From the NCBI RefSeq assembly GCF_025399195.1, contig NW_026252137.1, positions 62,001 through 126,000 of the forward strand: a stretch of DNA of 64,000 bases, given 5' to 3'. The translations under genes and the position numbers were made by a program. Each line of letters starts with the position of its first letter. Position 1 is the first letter of the stretch. Shown here piece after piece: positions 44,534-58,031 of this stretch. Origin of the DNA: Umbelopsis ramanniana AG (lineage: Eukaryota; Mucoromycota; Umbelopsidomycetes; Umbelopsidales; Umbelopsidaceae). The notes under the pieces were generated by a model. The model searched no databases, was not told the DNA's origin, and saw only the letters and a list, made by a program, of their open reading frames with translations.

Positions 44534-47500
44534 ATGACTACGCAACAATCCGAACCAGCAATCTTTGAGCTGGTCGGAATCCACAACCGAATAACTTTGG
44601 ACAATGTTTACTTCAACGGGATGCACGCATTACGGCATATCAAGCTTCGGAATCTTTGCGACAAGTATGTCACAGTCAAGATGCGATCGAACTTACGACG
44701 TCAGATCGTTTTCCAGCTACACAACGAGAACCTTCCAATTGTAGATAACGACGGTCCAGAGGAAGAAGATTTCGTATCCAATACAGTAGCAGCTTCCACG
44801 GTTAGCCGGTCTAATAAGGCTTTAGAGGAATTTTCGAATAGCCATTTCAATCAACTGTTCAATTATGTCAACCATATAGACGAAGTGGAGCTTCAACCTT
44901 TTCAAACCAAGTATATTGTTCTCGCCCTGCTGCCCAATCGTATGGCCAATAGAGCAGCATCTGGCCATATTGATGAAAGCGATGCCGACAACCTGGCTGA
45001 AGAAAAGGACGCCATAGATGATGAATCAGCTGTCAAAGGCGAAACTAGGTTCCATACTCGGTATGATCCTGGCAAAGAAGAAGACACCTACAACACGTTC
45101 GAAGTGAATGGCATGTTGTTCTTCTTTGGATACAAGCATGAAAAATCGTATGAGAAAAGTGCAGATTCTCGTTCAGAGTCTCCAGATACAGCCTACCTGA
45201 CGCAGTCAACAGACGACAAACTTGCCGGGGCCGAGCCAGATTATCAGCTCAGTGTCAAATTCCGATCTACTGTATGTCAAAGTGTACTTTGGACCGATAT
45301 CAGCGAGGTTGGCTTAAACTTTGATGATTGTGTTGTTGGAGGAACTTACTTTAAGGATTTCACCATCTCCAACAAATCTGAAATCGATTTATTCTGGTTG
45401 CTCAATACTGTCGATATCAACAACGCCAATAAGGATGACAGTCTTCGATTTACGGACTACGACACGGGCGAGGTACTTGACAATAAGCCAATACCTAGTT
45501 ACTCTCATCGTCGAGTACGAGTTACCTTTAAGCCCAAGGAAGTTGGCGAATTCAACTATGATTTGCAAGTCGAGAATGTGAATGACTCTAGAAATTTGGA
45601 ACAAACTCGAATACATGCATCGGTTCGATCTGTCCTCAAGGATGAAACCCTAGTTGTCAGCAGCGGAAACGTAGTCGATTTTGGCGATTGCTGTGCTGGT
45701 GCGTGGACCACTCAGCAGCTTGTCTTGAGGAATGTCAGCGAATTGCCAATGGATGTTCACCTCGCGTCCGATGGTGCAGAAATGTATTTCGATATCAAGA
45801 GTGGTTTAGAATCATCAAAAGATATGGGAAATATCGACAAGAAGAGGTTATTAGCCCCACGGCTGCTTAGAGATCCGTATAGTGGAACTTCAACTACAAA
45901 TCCAACCATTACTCCAGTCGCCAGCATTAGCGAACTTTCTGGTCCTAATAGTGAGGTTAGCTCACGTGCGTCATCCCCGACTCTCCCCCACTCTAAATCC
46001 AAGGAGGTAGAGACAAGCTCTTTACCTGTATCAATAGATTCATTAGGTCCATCTGTACAAAGTTCCCTGCGATCTCCAAAACCAAGCAATTTGCGAGTAC
46101 CTAGTTCATCAACGTCGTTCAATGACGATTCTGATACGGATGCTGAAGGTACCCGAACGATGAAAACCAGCGAGTCTGCTGATGAGTCTTCTGTTGCCTC
46201 TGCAGGTAACACTGGTTTAGAGAACTTTACGCGAATTGAAGACATCATAATAAGAGCTGGCAGCGAAAGACGTATACAAGTCTCGTATCGACCAGAGATG
46301 GACAACTCACCGACCGACTTTAACGCTGGTCAACTCATGCGACGGAATTTTCGAATTGTCATCGAATATGGTCCTTATCGTTCTGGTGCTTCCAAAGAAC
46401 GCAAAGTAATCCAATGTAAAGCTCGCAGCTGTACATCGTTCGTGGAAGCCATACCTCGCGAAATCAACTTTGGCGACACTGATGTTGGAGCGCTTAAATC
46501 ACTACCTGTCAACATCTTTAACCGTTCCGATATTCCAGCTCGAGTTGAACTCCAGTTCAATTCCAAAGTCCTGAATTGTCAGCGTGGAGAAATCTCTATT
46601 CCGCCAAGAAGTCTCTTTGAATTGAAACTAGACATGTACCCTCGCAAAGTCAATGCCGACTACCGCAAACAACTGACTTTAGTGAATTATCTCAACCGCA
46701 AAAACGATCAGATTATAGAAGTTCGAAGTACCAACATTGACAAAAATAGAGTTACTTTTCATTCGTTGTTTTATCGAATTCTGACCGCTACTGGAGCCAA
46801 CTTCATCGATTTTGGACCTATCGCATTGAATTCTCCAGCCTTGAGAACCTTCACCATTGACAATATCAGCAATCGAACGCTCAAATTAGAGGTGACCACC
46901 TCGCTCCCAGACGACTTTGTAATATATACGCGAAAGAAAGCTAAGAAGGTCGATGTGGAACCAGACGTAGAGAAGGATGAAGTGAAGAAACTGGAATCAG
47001 AGGAGCGACCAACGGTGGATGAAAAGTCTGAAATTCCGACATCTCAATCTAGTGATCAAAGTGAAGCAAGAAAACATCCTAATACAACAAACAAGATTTC
47101 TACTGTTCCATCTGGCGTGGCAAAGAATTTCACATCCAATCAAGCAGCTATCTCTGCTGTACGACAAGTTCGAAGCAATATTGCCACGCGTAAGGATTAT
47201 CTGCATAGTGAAACGGCCTACCTTGATCTGGCGATTCCTAGTTCCCAGAGCAACATGCGCAAGAAGCTCTTGAATATAAAGGCTCTCAACCACAAAGCAC
47301 CTATCGCTTCCTTATCAAATAAATTTAAAGATTCAAGGAATAAGGAAACAAGCCGGAAAATGTTGAACGGCAAATCATCCTCGACGCAAAGCTCAACTCC
47401 TTCATCCGATCGAGAACTTAGCAGCAGTCAAATACCAAGACGACCTGCTTTAGCCTTATCCCGTGATGACTCTAAGAATGCATCTAGTAGATCTTTGGGT

Positions 47501-50500
47501 ATCACCGCCGCGCGGCACAAGTCACGAAAAAATTTGGATTGGTCTGATATAACCGGCATGTCAAGAGTACCGTTTGATGATCTTATTGCCGTCTTAGAAC
47601 ATTGTTCCAAAGCTTTACCACCTCTGTTTCCTAAGCAGTCTGTGGAAGAAAAGTTTGTTCGTCATCAAATGGCCTGGCGTCATGAACTGGAACGTTTGAT
47701 CGAAAAGGAAATTCTTGTTGCGTCCAAGCAGATCGAGATTGAAGCTGGTGAAGAAGAAGAAGTGATCATTGTTTTTACCCCGGATGGTTCCACCAAACCT
47801 CATATTCAGAATACGCCAAGAAAGCAAGATGCTCGTATTTTCCTTCGCCTGATTGAGTTCGACCGCAGCATTGAGCAAACTCAGTTCGAATCTTTGAGGG
47901 ACCTAGACCATTCGCAAATCCCACTTCGAGAGCTGATTGTGCGATCTCATCTTTGTCGGTCAGTTATGGACCTTGGTCAGAAGAATATCAACTTTGGTCT
48001 ACTTGAACGCAATGAACGAAGGACAAAGAGTATCATATTGCACAACCGAAGTGAAACTTCTCTTCTCTATACCATTCGAAAATCAGGTTCCATTGCCTCT
48101 GGTGATATTATGCTCGGGTCTGGACGACATGGCGTTGTTAGAGCCTTCGGCAAACGTGAAATCGATTTCGTTTTCGAGCCTACTTTACCCGGCCAATTTA
48201 TGGAGCGCTTGGTTGTGGAAAACATCAGAGATCGAGAGAATGATCAAGTTGTCTTAGTGAAAGCAAATGTTCGGAAACCATCCACTTTCTTCATCAAGTC
48301 CCTTCAGATGAACTTTGGCGTTTGCTTTATGGGTCAGCTATGTTCGCGCGTTGAAACCATTGTCATCACAAACACCAACAAGCAGTCTCGGACGTTTGAA
48401 ATTCGCACGGATCCTAAAGAAATGCAGTTTGATTTCTGTACTGTTGATTTCGATTATGTTGTGGAGGATGATAACGAAGGTACTTTGACCAAGGAGCAAG
48501 AAGAAGAGATTGAGACTCTGGAGCAAAAGTTGAAGATCGCGCGGAGGAAAGGTCACGCTGACAAGGTCAAGAAGTATTTAAAGAAACTTGCGAAACTCAA
48601 GAAGACTACTTTTGAGATTGAGAGCAATCTGCATGGTGAACCTGAGAGTGAGCGATCATCATCAACAGCACCTCCAGAAAGTGACACGACAGCACCTGAT
48701 GCGCCTACGGATAGTAGTAATATATCCCCTGGCACCAATGGATTTATCGATCACCCCGCTGTCAGCATTGTCAAGGAAGCCGCTGCAAAGCTGCGCTCTG
48801 ATACTATGTCTACTGTTTCTTCTCAAACCTCACAAAAGTACAAGAGAACTGCAAATAGCGTCATCTTCTCCCTTGATGCGCATGCTACCAAGACCATCTC
48901 TGTGTACCTTAAACCGGTTAGCACTGTCATAACAAGTGGAAATGTGACACCGGACGATAGGAGTTCGAAGGACGTCCCTACTCTTGAGCAGATCACTGGA
49001 AGAATCTTCGTTCATGAGCACAAGAACACTGATATCTGCAAAAAAATTGTTTTCACCGCGCAAATATGCCGAGATCAAGGAGCATTCATCAACAATGTTG
49101 CCAAGAAAATGACAGGAGATGAACCTATGCTTGTAAATCATGATACAATTGTTGCTGAGCATGTTGTAAACGGTGTTGAACCAGGAGTGGAAGAAGGCCA
49201 ACCAAGCTTGCAGGCAGATCATGTGATAGACAGAGAGCCAGAGATGGAACCCTTATCACTGGAAAGAGCGTTCCTTGATTGTGGCCGGCTCGAGCTTGAT
49301 CAACCCACCACGTTTTACCTGAACGTGGCCAATCGATCTCAAAAAGGACTGTATTTTGAAGTCATCATTGATCCTGCAGAATACGATTTCTTCAATAATT
49401 TTGAGGATGTTAAGCAACTACTTAAGCCTGAGGAACAACGCAAGGTCATCTTTCCGATCGTTCCAAAGACCATAGGATTACAGCAACATCACATTCTCCT
49501 ACGAAACGTTGCCACTGGATCTGTCTTTCCTTTCACAGTACAATGTATGGTTCATCGTGGTCAATATTTGCGATTTCCCTCCTTAGGTGGGGATGGTGAG
49601 CTTGATCTGGGCTACTCCTATGTTGATCCTGGGTGCAAATACTCTCAAGTCACGCCTTTGCTGGTGGAGAACATTACTGATGATGATTTGTACATTAGCT
49701 GTCAGAGTAATCTGTCGCAACAAGTGGTCATCTTCCAGGACGAAAATATTGAGCGTGGTCAAGTTGAGAGAATGTTCTTTAAGCGCAAGAGCATGACGAC
49801 CGTGTGGGTGGCCGTTCAACCGAACTTGTTATCTGGATATTTAAATACCTCGGGAGACGAATGTCGAGAGCTCGTTGGTGGTATCAAGTTTGGTATCTAC
49901 ATGAAATCCGATGGCTTCGAGCCCATCAGGGACGAAGCCGATGAAGGAGAATACTGTCTTGCTCTCCAGCAGACTGTTAAGTTCACATCTCTCATTGGCC
50001 AATCCAACCTCGAAGTATCGGACAAAATCATCAATATGGGCTACACTGATATTTTAGGAGGAGAATTTTATGGCCACTTTACGATCAAGAACAAAAGTGG
50101 AAGGCTACCTCTTGATTACGAAGTTGAATGTTCTAGTAGCAACATTGTTGTGGATAGAAATAGTGGTACTCTTGATGGATGGCGCATGTCCGAATTGAAA
50201 GCAAAGGCATTTACCGACGCCAATGCTAGAAAACCATCTTATGATGCAGCCTGGAGTGTATCAGCAACTCAAATAACGTTCAAAATCTATTCCACCATCT
50301 ATGGGTTGCTCAAGGAAAAGATCACCATCATCAACAAGTACAACAGCATGGAAGTGTTTGATATCGAAGTTCGTCTTTTTGTCGACTGTGGAACGCTGAA
50401 GATCCCATCCACCGACAGCGGTGTCAACTGGCCATCTGATATATCCGAGTTGTCGGAAACATCCGACAGACATTATCACAGAGACACACACCAACTGCCT

Positions 50501-53500
50501 GTTATCAAATGGGAAGATATCTATGTTCGACCTCTCAAGCTAGACTCAGAGAACGTGGCTGACGAGACGGATACTAGCCCAAGCTACACATTCGCTCATG
50601 ATCCAACTTCCAACGATGCCAAGCAGTTACCTAGCTTTGAAGTAGAGAATATGTCAGAAGCTTTGATGCATCTAACACCTTTGAGCGACCTTACTATGAA
50701 GTCCCAGTGGAATTCGGATGATGTATGCGCCGCCGAAATAGAACCTGGGATGCCTTTTCACGCTTGTGGACCAGCTTTGAGACTTACTCACAACGAAGTG
50801 TGTTCCATCACAGTGTATCCACCATCACCAGAAGATTTGTCTGCTACAGAATTGGAGCAACTCAGTGTTGGAGAACGTGGTTCTATCCGCGGCCTGCTTG
50901 TTCTTTATGACGCGATCACTAAGAACGTCATCAAAGTATTTGACTTGGAAGCAAGCTTCTGCGCATCTGTTGCTGATCTCAGCGTAAAATCCATCAACAT
51001 TGGTAAGATTGGTCATGCCACCTCTTGGAAACCCATGCCTTTCTACTTCGCTGTTCGGAACTTGTCAGATATCATGTTACGATATACCATAGAGGCACCA
51101 TCCTATATCACGCTAGAGCCGACCATCGCCAGCGGTGAACAGTCTGCTCGAGAATATGATTTGGCACCAATGGGTCAATGTAGAATTGAAGGTGTATTAG
51201 ACCCCAAAGCTTGTGAAGATCAGACTCCAGGCTTGCGTGATATTCCCATTCGATTGATCAACAAAAACAACAGCGACAATGTTATGGTGTTGACATTACG
51301 TGCTCAGATGACTATTTTCGAGTTAGGATTTGAGCGACTCAACAACAACTCCATTTTGCTACCTGTGCTTTCTCATCCCTTGGCAGCCCAAAATGTTCCA
51401 TGTGACAATTGGTTCACGATATGCAACACAACGGACGATGACACCAAATTTGAGATCGGAGCAGAGATAGCGCCAGATTTGAAGTCCCTCATCAAGTTAA
51501 ACGTACTATCACGCTACTCCAACACACCACTCAAAGGTGGTTTCACGCTCAATCCTCGTGGTAAAATTGAAATCAGAGTCAGAGCATATCCAATAGAAGA
51601 TGCTCGTTTGCCAGTGGATCGCCCCGACCTTCTTGATCCCAGTGGAATTGATTTTGCTAAAGTGTGGGTCAGTACACGGTTTAACGACTCTCGGGAGGAT
51701 AATGGACGACAGTTCAGCGAGGAGATCAATGTTAGAGGCGTACTGTCAGAAGTTCCTATGTTCTCGTTATCAGAACGGCGACTGGAGTTCAAAATCGTCA
51801 CTTCGTATCTTGAAGGAGAAAATAGTGATGAAGAACATCAAGCTGCCGCCATACAAGCGTTGCCACCTCCTTCCGTAGTGCCTGAATTTGCTCAGTTGTC
51901 TGTGACTAACCTGTCACAGAAGCAAGCTCTCCGATTCAAAGTGACGCTTGAAGGACCTGTTGAATTTTCTGCTCGCAAGGTCATTCGTATAGCAGAGCTC
52001 GATGGTTCAGGCATAGGCATTGTAGAACCTGGTGCATCCCTTCCGCTATCAGTAGAGATTATTGATCCAAAAGGAAGTTTATCTGGACAGTTCCGCATTC
52101 ACATCGATGACATGGATTCAGTACACGGTTGTAGACAGACAACGACGATATATGTGATAGAGGACCGACGCAAGATCAGGAAATCGACGCCGAAAAAGAA
52201 GAAGCCGGTGACAAACAAGTTGCTCGATCAAGTAGCGGGAAAGGGTGGTTTGCTGAAACCCAACCTCATTCGCATGGACTCTCCTGCTTCCGTCTTGCCG
52301 TATATCAACTTGCGTGGATGCAAGCGGATCGATGAAGGATTTATGGGTGGTCGATATGAACTTGACCTTGGACAACTGGACATGGGTTCTAATGCCATTA
52401 CGAAGAAGCTCACGTTGGAAAACACATCTGATTCCGCTGTTTCCTATCGCATCCGTTGTATACCAGATCCTGAACGAGAATGGCTAAAAATCAGCCGGTC
52501 AGAAGGAACGCTTGAATCACTATCCGATACCTTGACTTTCACTGAACCGCACACTGTCACGCTCAGCTTCTCAACTGCTATACGTAACATATATCTCACC
52601 TACTTGATCATTGAGAATATTGACAATCCCATCGACACCAAAACTATCCGCGTTACCATGGAGGTTGTTGCTCGACAGAATGTTCGACGTGGTCAAATCA
52701 GCGAGAGTGAAAATAACAATGTTTTTGATGTTTTCGTCAATGGCATTGATATATCTCAAACCTGTATAGATATGCTCAACATATTTTACGGATCAGAGTA
52801 CACTGCGCGAAGTATGCTGATTTATAATCGAGAGTCGGTTCCCTTGGAGTTTACGGTATGTTGTTTATGCAAATGAGCGTCGATTTTTAAAAGTCCAAAT
52901 GTGCCATGAAACTAAGCCATCCGTTAGATCATGTCCAATTTACTTCATGACGACCCAACCGAGATTCTCTTCTCTACTTCTCAGTCTGCGACCCGACTAT
53001 TCAAATCCTTGACGGTCGAACCCAAAAACCATATTCGTGTCTATATCAGATTCCGACCTTTACCTTCTAAGGCTGTACGCCATCAAATAGAGGAGCGAGG
53101 AGGAGACCACAACGATGTTGTCGAACACAAGACGGTTGAGATATACATCAATTGTCGCTTAGTTAAGGATTACCAGCAAACTGTGTTGTTAAAAGCAGAA
53201 TGTCGTATGCCAGCTTTCCGGGTTGCATACCATGAAACCCAGGCCTTGATGGGGACTCTCCAAAAGCGAAAAGACGCTGGCAATGAAGATGGAAGCCAAT
53301 GGGACCTTTCTTTTCCAGCGCCTGGTCACCATATGGTGATTTGCAACTTACAGAAAGATCCAATGTCATATCAGATCGTCAACGACACATCGCACTTCTT
53401 ACTCGAATTTCCTGATGGTAATAATAAGGTGATTCCGCCTGGCATGTCCCACAAGGTTATCATCAAGCCCAATATGAAGAGGCTTCTTGACAATGCTGAA

Positions 53501-54205
53501 GCCATCCATCGGGTACGTTACGTGAACAGCATAGACTCTGAGATGAGATAGTGCCATCCATATATTGACATGCATTCATACATTTTATTAGGAAAAGTAC
53601 CTTCAAGAGTATGTTACAGTCTACAACAAGGATAGACCTCAGGAGAATTACTGGATACCGCTGCGTATGAGCTTCGGTCACGTCAGTAACTTTCAACTGG
53701 CATCGGGCTATCGGTCGTCGCATGCGTACAGCATGCTTGAAAGTCACGTCGTGTCATTCCTCAAGGACTTCAACGCAGGGATGCGTTACCTCTCTACGTT
53801 CAGTGAAGATGATGATCGCCGCGCCGAGCTCGAATTCAAATACTACTATATTGTTGATCAACTTGTATATTATTCCACCGTCAAAACCGGTGAAAACTTT
53901 TTCCAACTCGCAAGTTTGCTATTTTGGTAAGTTACTTTCTACAGATATAGGATCGCAGGCTCGGTGCTTATACTTCTTTTCCATTTAGCTCCTTGTTAAA
54001 ACATGACATTTTCAAACCCTTCATGCCTTCTCTGCTGAATGCAAATGATGAGCATCCCGAACAACGAGTGTGGCCAGAAGCCCTTAGAATATGGGTGTTC
54101 TCTTTGCACTATTTCTTATCTTTCTTCCCTCAACGACCGGCCATGCTCGAAACGCTTCGAAGATTATATTCCAACTTAGTATCTGGGGATCACCAAAGCT
54201 GCTGA
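44534..54205 (+). CDS. Giant ASH/MSP-like Ig-repeat protein (3152 aa)
   Basis: Exons 44534-52855, 52928-53512, 53592-53926 and 53989-54205; the first is 8322 nt. About ten or more repeats share a [FL]xxG...[FL]x[VI]xNxS pattern of ASPM-SPD2-Hydin (ASH)/MSP Ig-like domains. Examples are VVDFGDCCAGAW (about 377), INFGDTDVGALKSLPVNIFN (about 640), FIDFGPIALNSPALRTFTID (about 756), INFGLLERNERRTKSIILHN (about 1150), MNFGVCFMGQL (about 1259), LDLGYSYVDPG (about 1690), INMGYTDILGG (about 1832), INIGKIGHATS (about 2155) and LDLGQLDMGSN (about 2610). Ser-rich linkers (about 453-563, 800-1010) and a coiled coil (about 1320-1362) interrupt the array. There is no signal peptide or membrane segment. In other eukaryotes long ASH arrays (Hydin, CFAP47/DLEC1-like) are ciliary; the role here is unknown. 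Confidence 0.85.
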
Positions 54206-54579
54206 TATGAGCCATTCTAGACGATCGCCCCTTCTCTTCTAATTCCGAACGCTTTTTTCATTTGTTCTACTTTCTTCTGTACATTTTGATATATTACATT
54301 CTCGACCTTAATTTCTGCTCTGACACGTTTCCGGCTTGACTACAATCTCCCTCACACCCCAAAAAAAAAAGAGAAAGCTCGACATGTATAAAAAACCCAA
54401 AAAAAGAGAAAAAGAACGCCTGCCGCAAAGAAGTTATACCAATAAATACAAATGGTAGCCAATTTTTTTATTATGTTTTGTTTCAGTATCTTACAGACTG
54501 AACGTGGTGCAATGTTCGAAAAAGCGGTGGAATATACACTGTGGAGCAAGAAAGCGGTTGACGCCGCAAACCAGCGCAT
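54206..54579. other. Convergent 3' spacer, giant ASH gene / U1A-like gene
   Basis: 3' flanks with A-runs near 54360-54415. No gene is seen. Confidence 0.6.
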
Positions 54580-55649
54580 TTACTTTCTGGCAAATGTAAC
54601 CTTGATAGGTTTGCCTTCCTCGATTTCGTGGCCGCCCAGCGCAGCTTTTGCGATGGCAGCAAGCGCTTCGTCTTCGTATTCGACGAAGGCAATGTCGCGC
54701 TTGGTGGGGATCATACGGACTTCGCGGAAACCTGGGTGCTGTTGGAAAAGGTCGACCAACTGAGCCTGTTGAACATTTTCCGGCAAGTTTTGAAGGAAAA
54801 GAATGTTGTTGGGAGGAAGAAACTCGTCTGGGATTTGTTGACCGGGTGGAGGCGCAGCGCCTGGTGCGAAACCTGGAAGTAGGGTTAGACAGATTGAACA
54901 AAACGAAGTAGTCGTAAGCACAACACGTAAAACAAGAATATCAAAAGTTACCTGGCATGGGTGCTTTTTGCTGCTGTCCAAATGGCGCAGAAAGGGGAGG
55001 ACGATTAGCTGTAGAGACTGGGTTAGAACGATACATTCAGGAGTATTTGCATTACAGGTATGACAGCCTGACAAACCTTTCTCTTCTAATCTAGTAGTAT
55101 GGTGCTGATCGTAGTCTCCATCCAACTTGGCGTGTACGTCTGACTTGTTGCGAGCGTACTGAAGCACAAGCGGTTTATCATAAAGGACAAAATGCTGAAG
55201 TTCCTTGATAGCCTTTCCTGCACTTTCCTCATCTTTGAAAGCTACAAAAGCTTGTCCACGAGCCCGGATATTGGCGTATGCAACGACATCCAACACCTCA
55301 CCGTACTGCGAAAAGAGCGTTTCTAACGTTTTCTTCAAGACTATGCCACCACGAAAAAAGCAAAGGCGAATTAGTATGGCGAAATTGGAACGATTAAAGT
55401 GTAAACCGAATGATTCGGCCCAGCAAAGGTGGTATCTGAAAGCTATATACCTGGAATCTGCACTCTCTCGTTAATGTTGTTGATGTAGACCGTTCGGCTT
55501 GGTGTCGTGTTTGGAGGCTGTCTGGGCACAGGAATACCTCCCACCAATTTTGGAGGAGGAATGCCCATTGGAGGAGGAGCCATTCCCATTGGTGGAGCAC
55601 CAGGTGGAGCGATGCCTGGAAAAGGCGGAGGCATACCTTGCTGAGCCAT
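54580..55649 (-). CDS. U1A/U2B''-type snRNP protein (two RRMs)
   Basis: Exons 55649-55451, 55340-55077, 55008-54952 and 54872-54580 give 270 aa. A Pro/Met/Gly-rich N-terminus (about 45 aa) precedes RRM1 with RNP2 VYINNI and RNP1 RGQAFVAF. A linker with APMPGFAPGAAPPPGQQ then leads to RRM2 (NILFLQNLP, DIAFVEYE, ending IKVTFARK). This is the SNRPA/SNRPB2 arrangement: RRM1 binds U1 stem-loop II or U2 stem-loop IV in the spliceosome. Fungi often have one protein doing both jobs, so U1A versus U2B'' is left open. The Pro/Gly-rich extension before RRM1 is longer than in the animal proteins. Confidence 0.92.
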
Positions 55650-55969
55650 CTTGATCTTTAAATTAGGGTGAAGTAAGGTTGTTTGATCCGAATTTCAGAT
55701 CGTGAAACGGTCTGCAAAAAAATGCAAGGTCACAAATTGACCCCGCCAGGACAGAGCAGTTTTGTCGCCTTGATGACAATAACAAAGACATAACGACCTG
55801 AAGATCTCTTCGATTCACATATGTAGATATTTTGTCTTTATTTCTTTCGGGTATGGTGTTAATATAGTGGAGCAATATACAGTACAAAATCTGGAAAAGG
55901 GACCTTAGCCCACTTGTCCTTTAACTCTCGTACACGGTAGCGGGACGATGTAAAATAATCCTTCGACCC
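55650..55969. other. Spacer, U1A promoter and RING gene 3' flank
   Basis: 320 bp between two minus-strand genes. No further element is recognised. Confidence 0.55.
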
Positions 55970-58031
55970 CTACTCTCTCGTTCGCCAGTATCTTGGAAGA
56001 GACCTTGCCAGCCGATTAGGAGGTCCTTCCTGTGAAGAGTTTGCCTCAAGATCTCTATTTTGAACGGGTGGGTTTGGATTTCCAGTCATTCGCGCCGGGA
56101 GTTCCATGGTAGGCCCATTGATCGCGGCCGAGGCAGCTTCCAGCTGTCGTCTCATATTTCTTGGAAGACTGCGGGCCATCCAGGATTGACTGAATTCGGC
56201 TGCATTATCAGCAGTGATGGTTGGACCAAAGGAGGAGGGGCTAGAGGTTGGCGTCAAAGAGAAGAAGCTTTGGAATCGAGAATTAGAAGCTGCTGCCTGT
56301 GGTGGGAGTTGCGGAGTTTGGCTGTTCTCATTAGACTCCGTGCGTGGAACGCTCAATGAACAATCGTGTTTACAAAGCGGGCAGGAAGCCGACTTGACGG
56401 TCAACCATGGATCTATGAAGAACAAGTTAATATCAATAAACATTAGTAAAGAGAATGAGAGGATAAACTTACCTATGCATTCACAGTGGAACTCGTGTCC
56501 ACAAGGAAGCCTTCTAACTTTTTCTCCTTTATCAAAATCATCCAGACAAATAACGCACATAGCATCAGGTTGACTTTGTGCTATATTTGTGGAATTCAGT
56601 ACATTTACATTTGGTGGAGAGACTTCTCGTTCATTGTTGTTGTTTGTGGATAGATCGGGTTTGTTTTCCTCCTGGTCATCTGCGTCTTTCGCCTGATCAT
56701 CACCCTCTGCTGGTATCATTAAGGCTGCCTTTGCTGCTTGTGGTAGGTCCCCTTCCGAACATGCAGCTAAGGCTTCAGCATTTTCGAGAGCATGTGCAGA
56801 TCTGGTCGACCGATTCGATCGCACAGAAAGAAGCGATACTCGTCTCGATAAACGTCTCTCTGTCATGTCGGCATTCGTCTCCGCTTCCTCTGTAGGTGGT
56901 TGTGATTCATGGTCATCATCTCCTACGATCCGGGCAGGGAAAATTTCCAATTGAGATGGGTCTATCAACGTTTTATCTTGCGGTATGATGGAAGCACTGG
57001 TTTGAGTAAGAACTATGCCCTGTTCAATTAGGGCGCGCTGTCTGCGACGAACACGCCATAGATGCCAGTGAAGTATAACTGATTGAAAAAAAATGAGTCA
57101 TTTGTCACTCAACATATAGGATGAATTCCGAAAGGATACTTACCAGATACTATAAAGCTAGCGGCGAGCAAGGAAACCACAATGATCAGTGTAAATTCCC
57201 ATGTATTCGGGAAAACACCAACCGCTGGATACATAGTAACCTTGAGGGCTTTATCGACAGTTACGTTGTTGGGTAGACTGTTATTGTAGTGGGATAGGGT
57301 TTTGATAGCATTCAAGTACATCAAGCCATCAGCGCCGCCTACTAGAAATGTGGGAATAGTGATGTTGCCTGGTGGAATATCCTAGATAGCGGCAAATGTC
57401 AGTAGCTGCATAACTCGACTAAACTGACAAAAAGAGGAGATAGACTTCTCACCATGAGCTGGTTGGTTTCACTATCAAATTCGCCATTAATGTAGATAAT
57501 AGTAGCATTAGCGTTATCATACTGGGCAAGCAGAACCTTTTGCACAAGTGAACATTGTCCTATCCTAATAAGCGCAATCTTAGTTCCATTGTTGAAAGGG
57601 GCTGGAAGACCAGGTAGAGCTTCTGGAGGATTTTGTACGCAAGAATACCCTCGGTCATAAAGTAAGCCCTTGAGATACGAAAATCAGTTTACGCATAAAC
57701 GAAGTGAGCGGGTTTATGGCAAAAGTTTACTCACAGTGAGACCATTAGAGGAGACCGTTTGATTAGTTGACGGAATGAGTTCTCTAATATCGGGATATTC
57801 AGCACTCGTGTCTACATTGTTTAGTGAAGTTGAATTTGAGTAGAGGAAAATTGGCACTGGGTAATTGAAATAAACATGGATGAGGATTTTGTCAGCATTG
57901 CAACGGGTTCAAAAACATTGGAATTCCAACTAACCTCCTTCTATATAGGGACTTGTTCCTCCTAGCCATAAGCCAGCAAGTACGCCTCTAGCCGAGACCA
58001 GCAAGAAGCAAAGTGTTGCTGCCCACAGCAT
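55970..58031 (-). CDS. PA-TM-RING E3 ubiquitin ligase
   Basis: Six exons (58031-57935, 57856-57735, 57668-57453, 57381-57144, 57078-56473, 56412-55970) give 573 aa. The order is: signal peptide (MLWAATLCFLLVSARGVLA), a luminal protease-associated (PA) domain with several N-glycosylation sequons (NGT, NAT, NIT, NVT), one membrane segment (FTLIIVVSLLAASFIVSG), basic juxtamembrane WRVRRRQR, and a cytosolic disordered segment. A C-terminal RING-H2 follows (CVICLDDF...LPCGHEFHCECIDPWL...SCPLCK, about 391-445) and then a Ser/Pro-rich tail. This is the RNF13/GRAIL/Tul1-neighbour class that ubiquitinates membrane cargo in endosomes or vacuole. The intron inside the RING has no stop in frame and would be mis-read as coding. 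Confidence 0.92.

Noticed and set aside
56402-56472. Apparent in-frame insertion within the RING finger
   Set aside because: The stretch between CECI and DPWL has GT-AG ends and is an intron; removing it restores a standard RING-H2.
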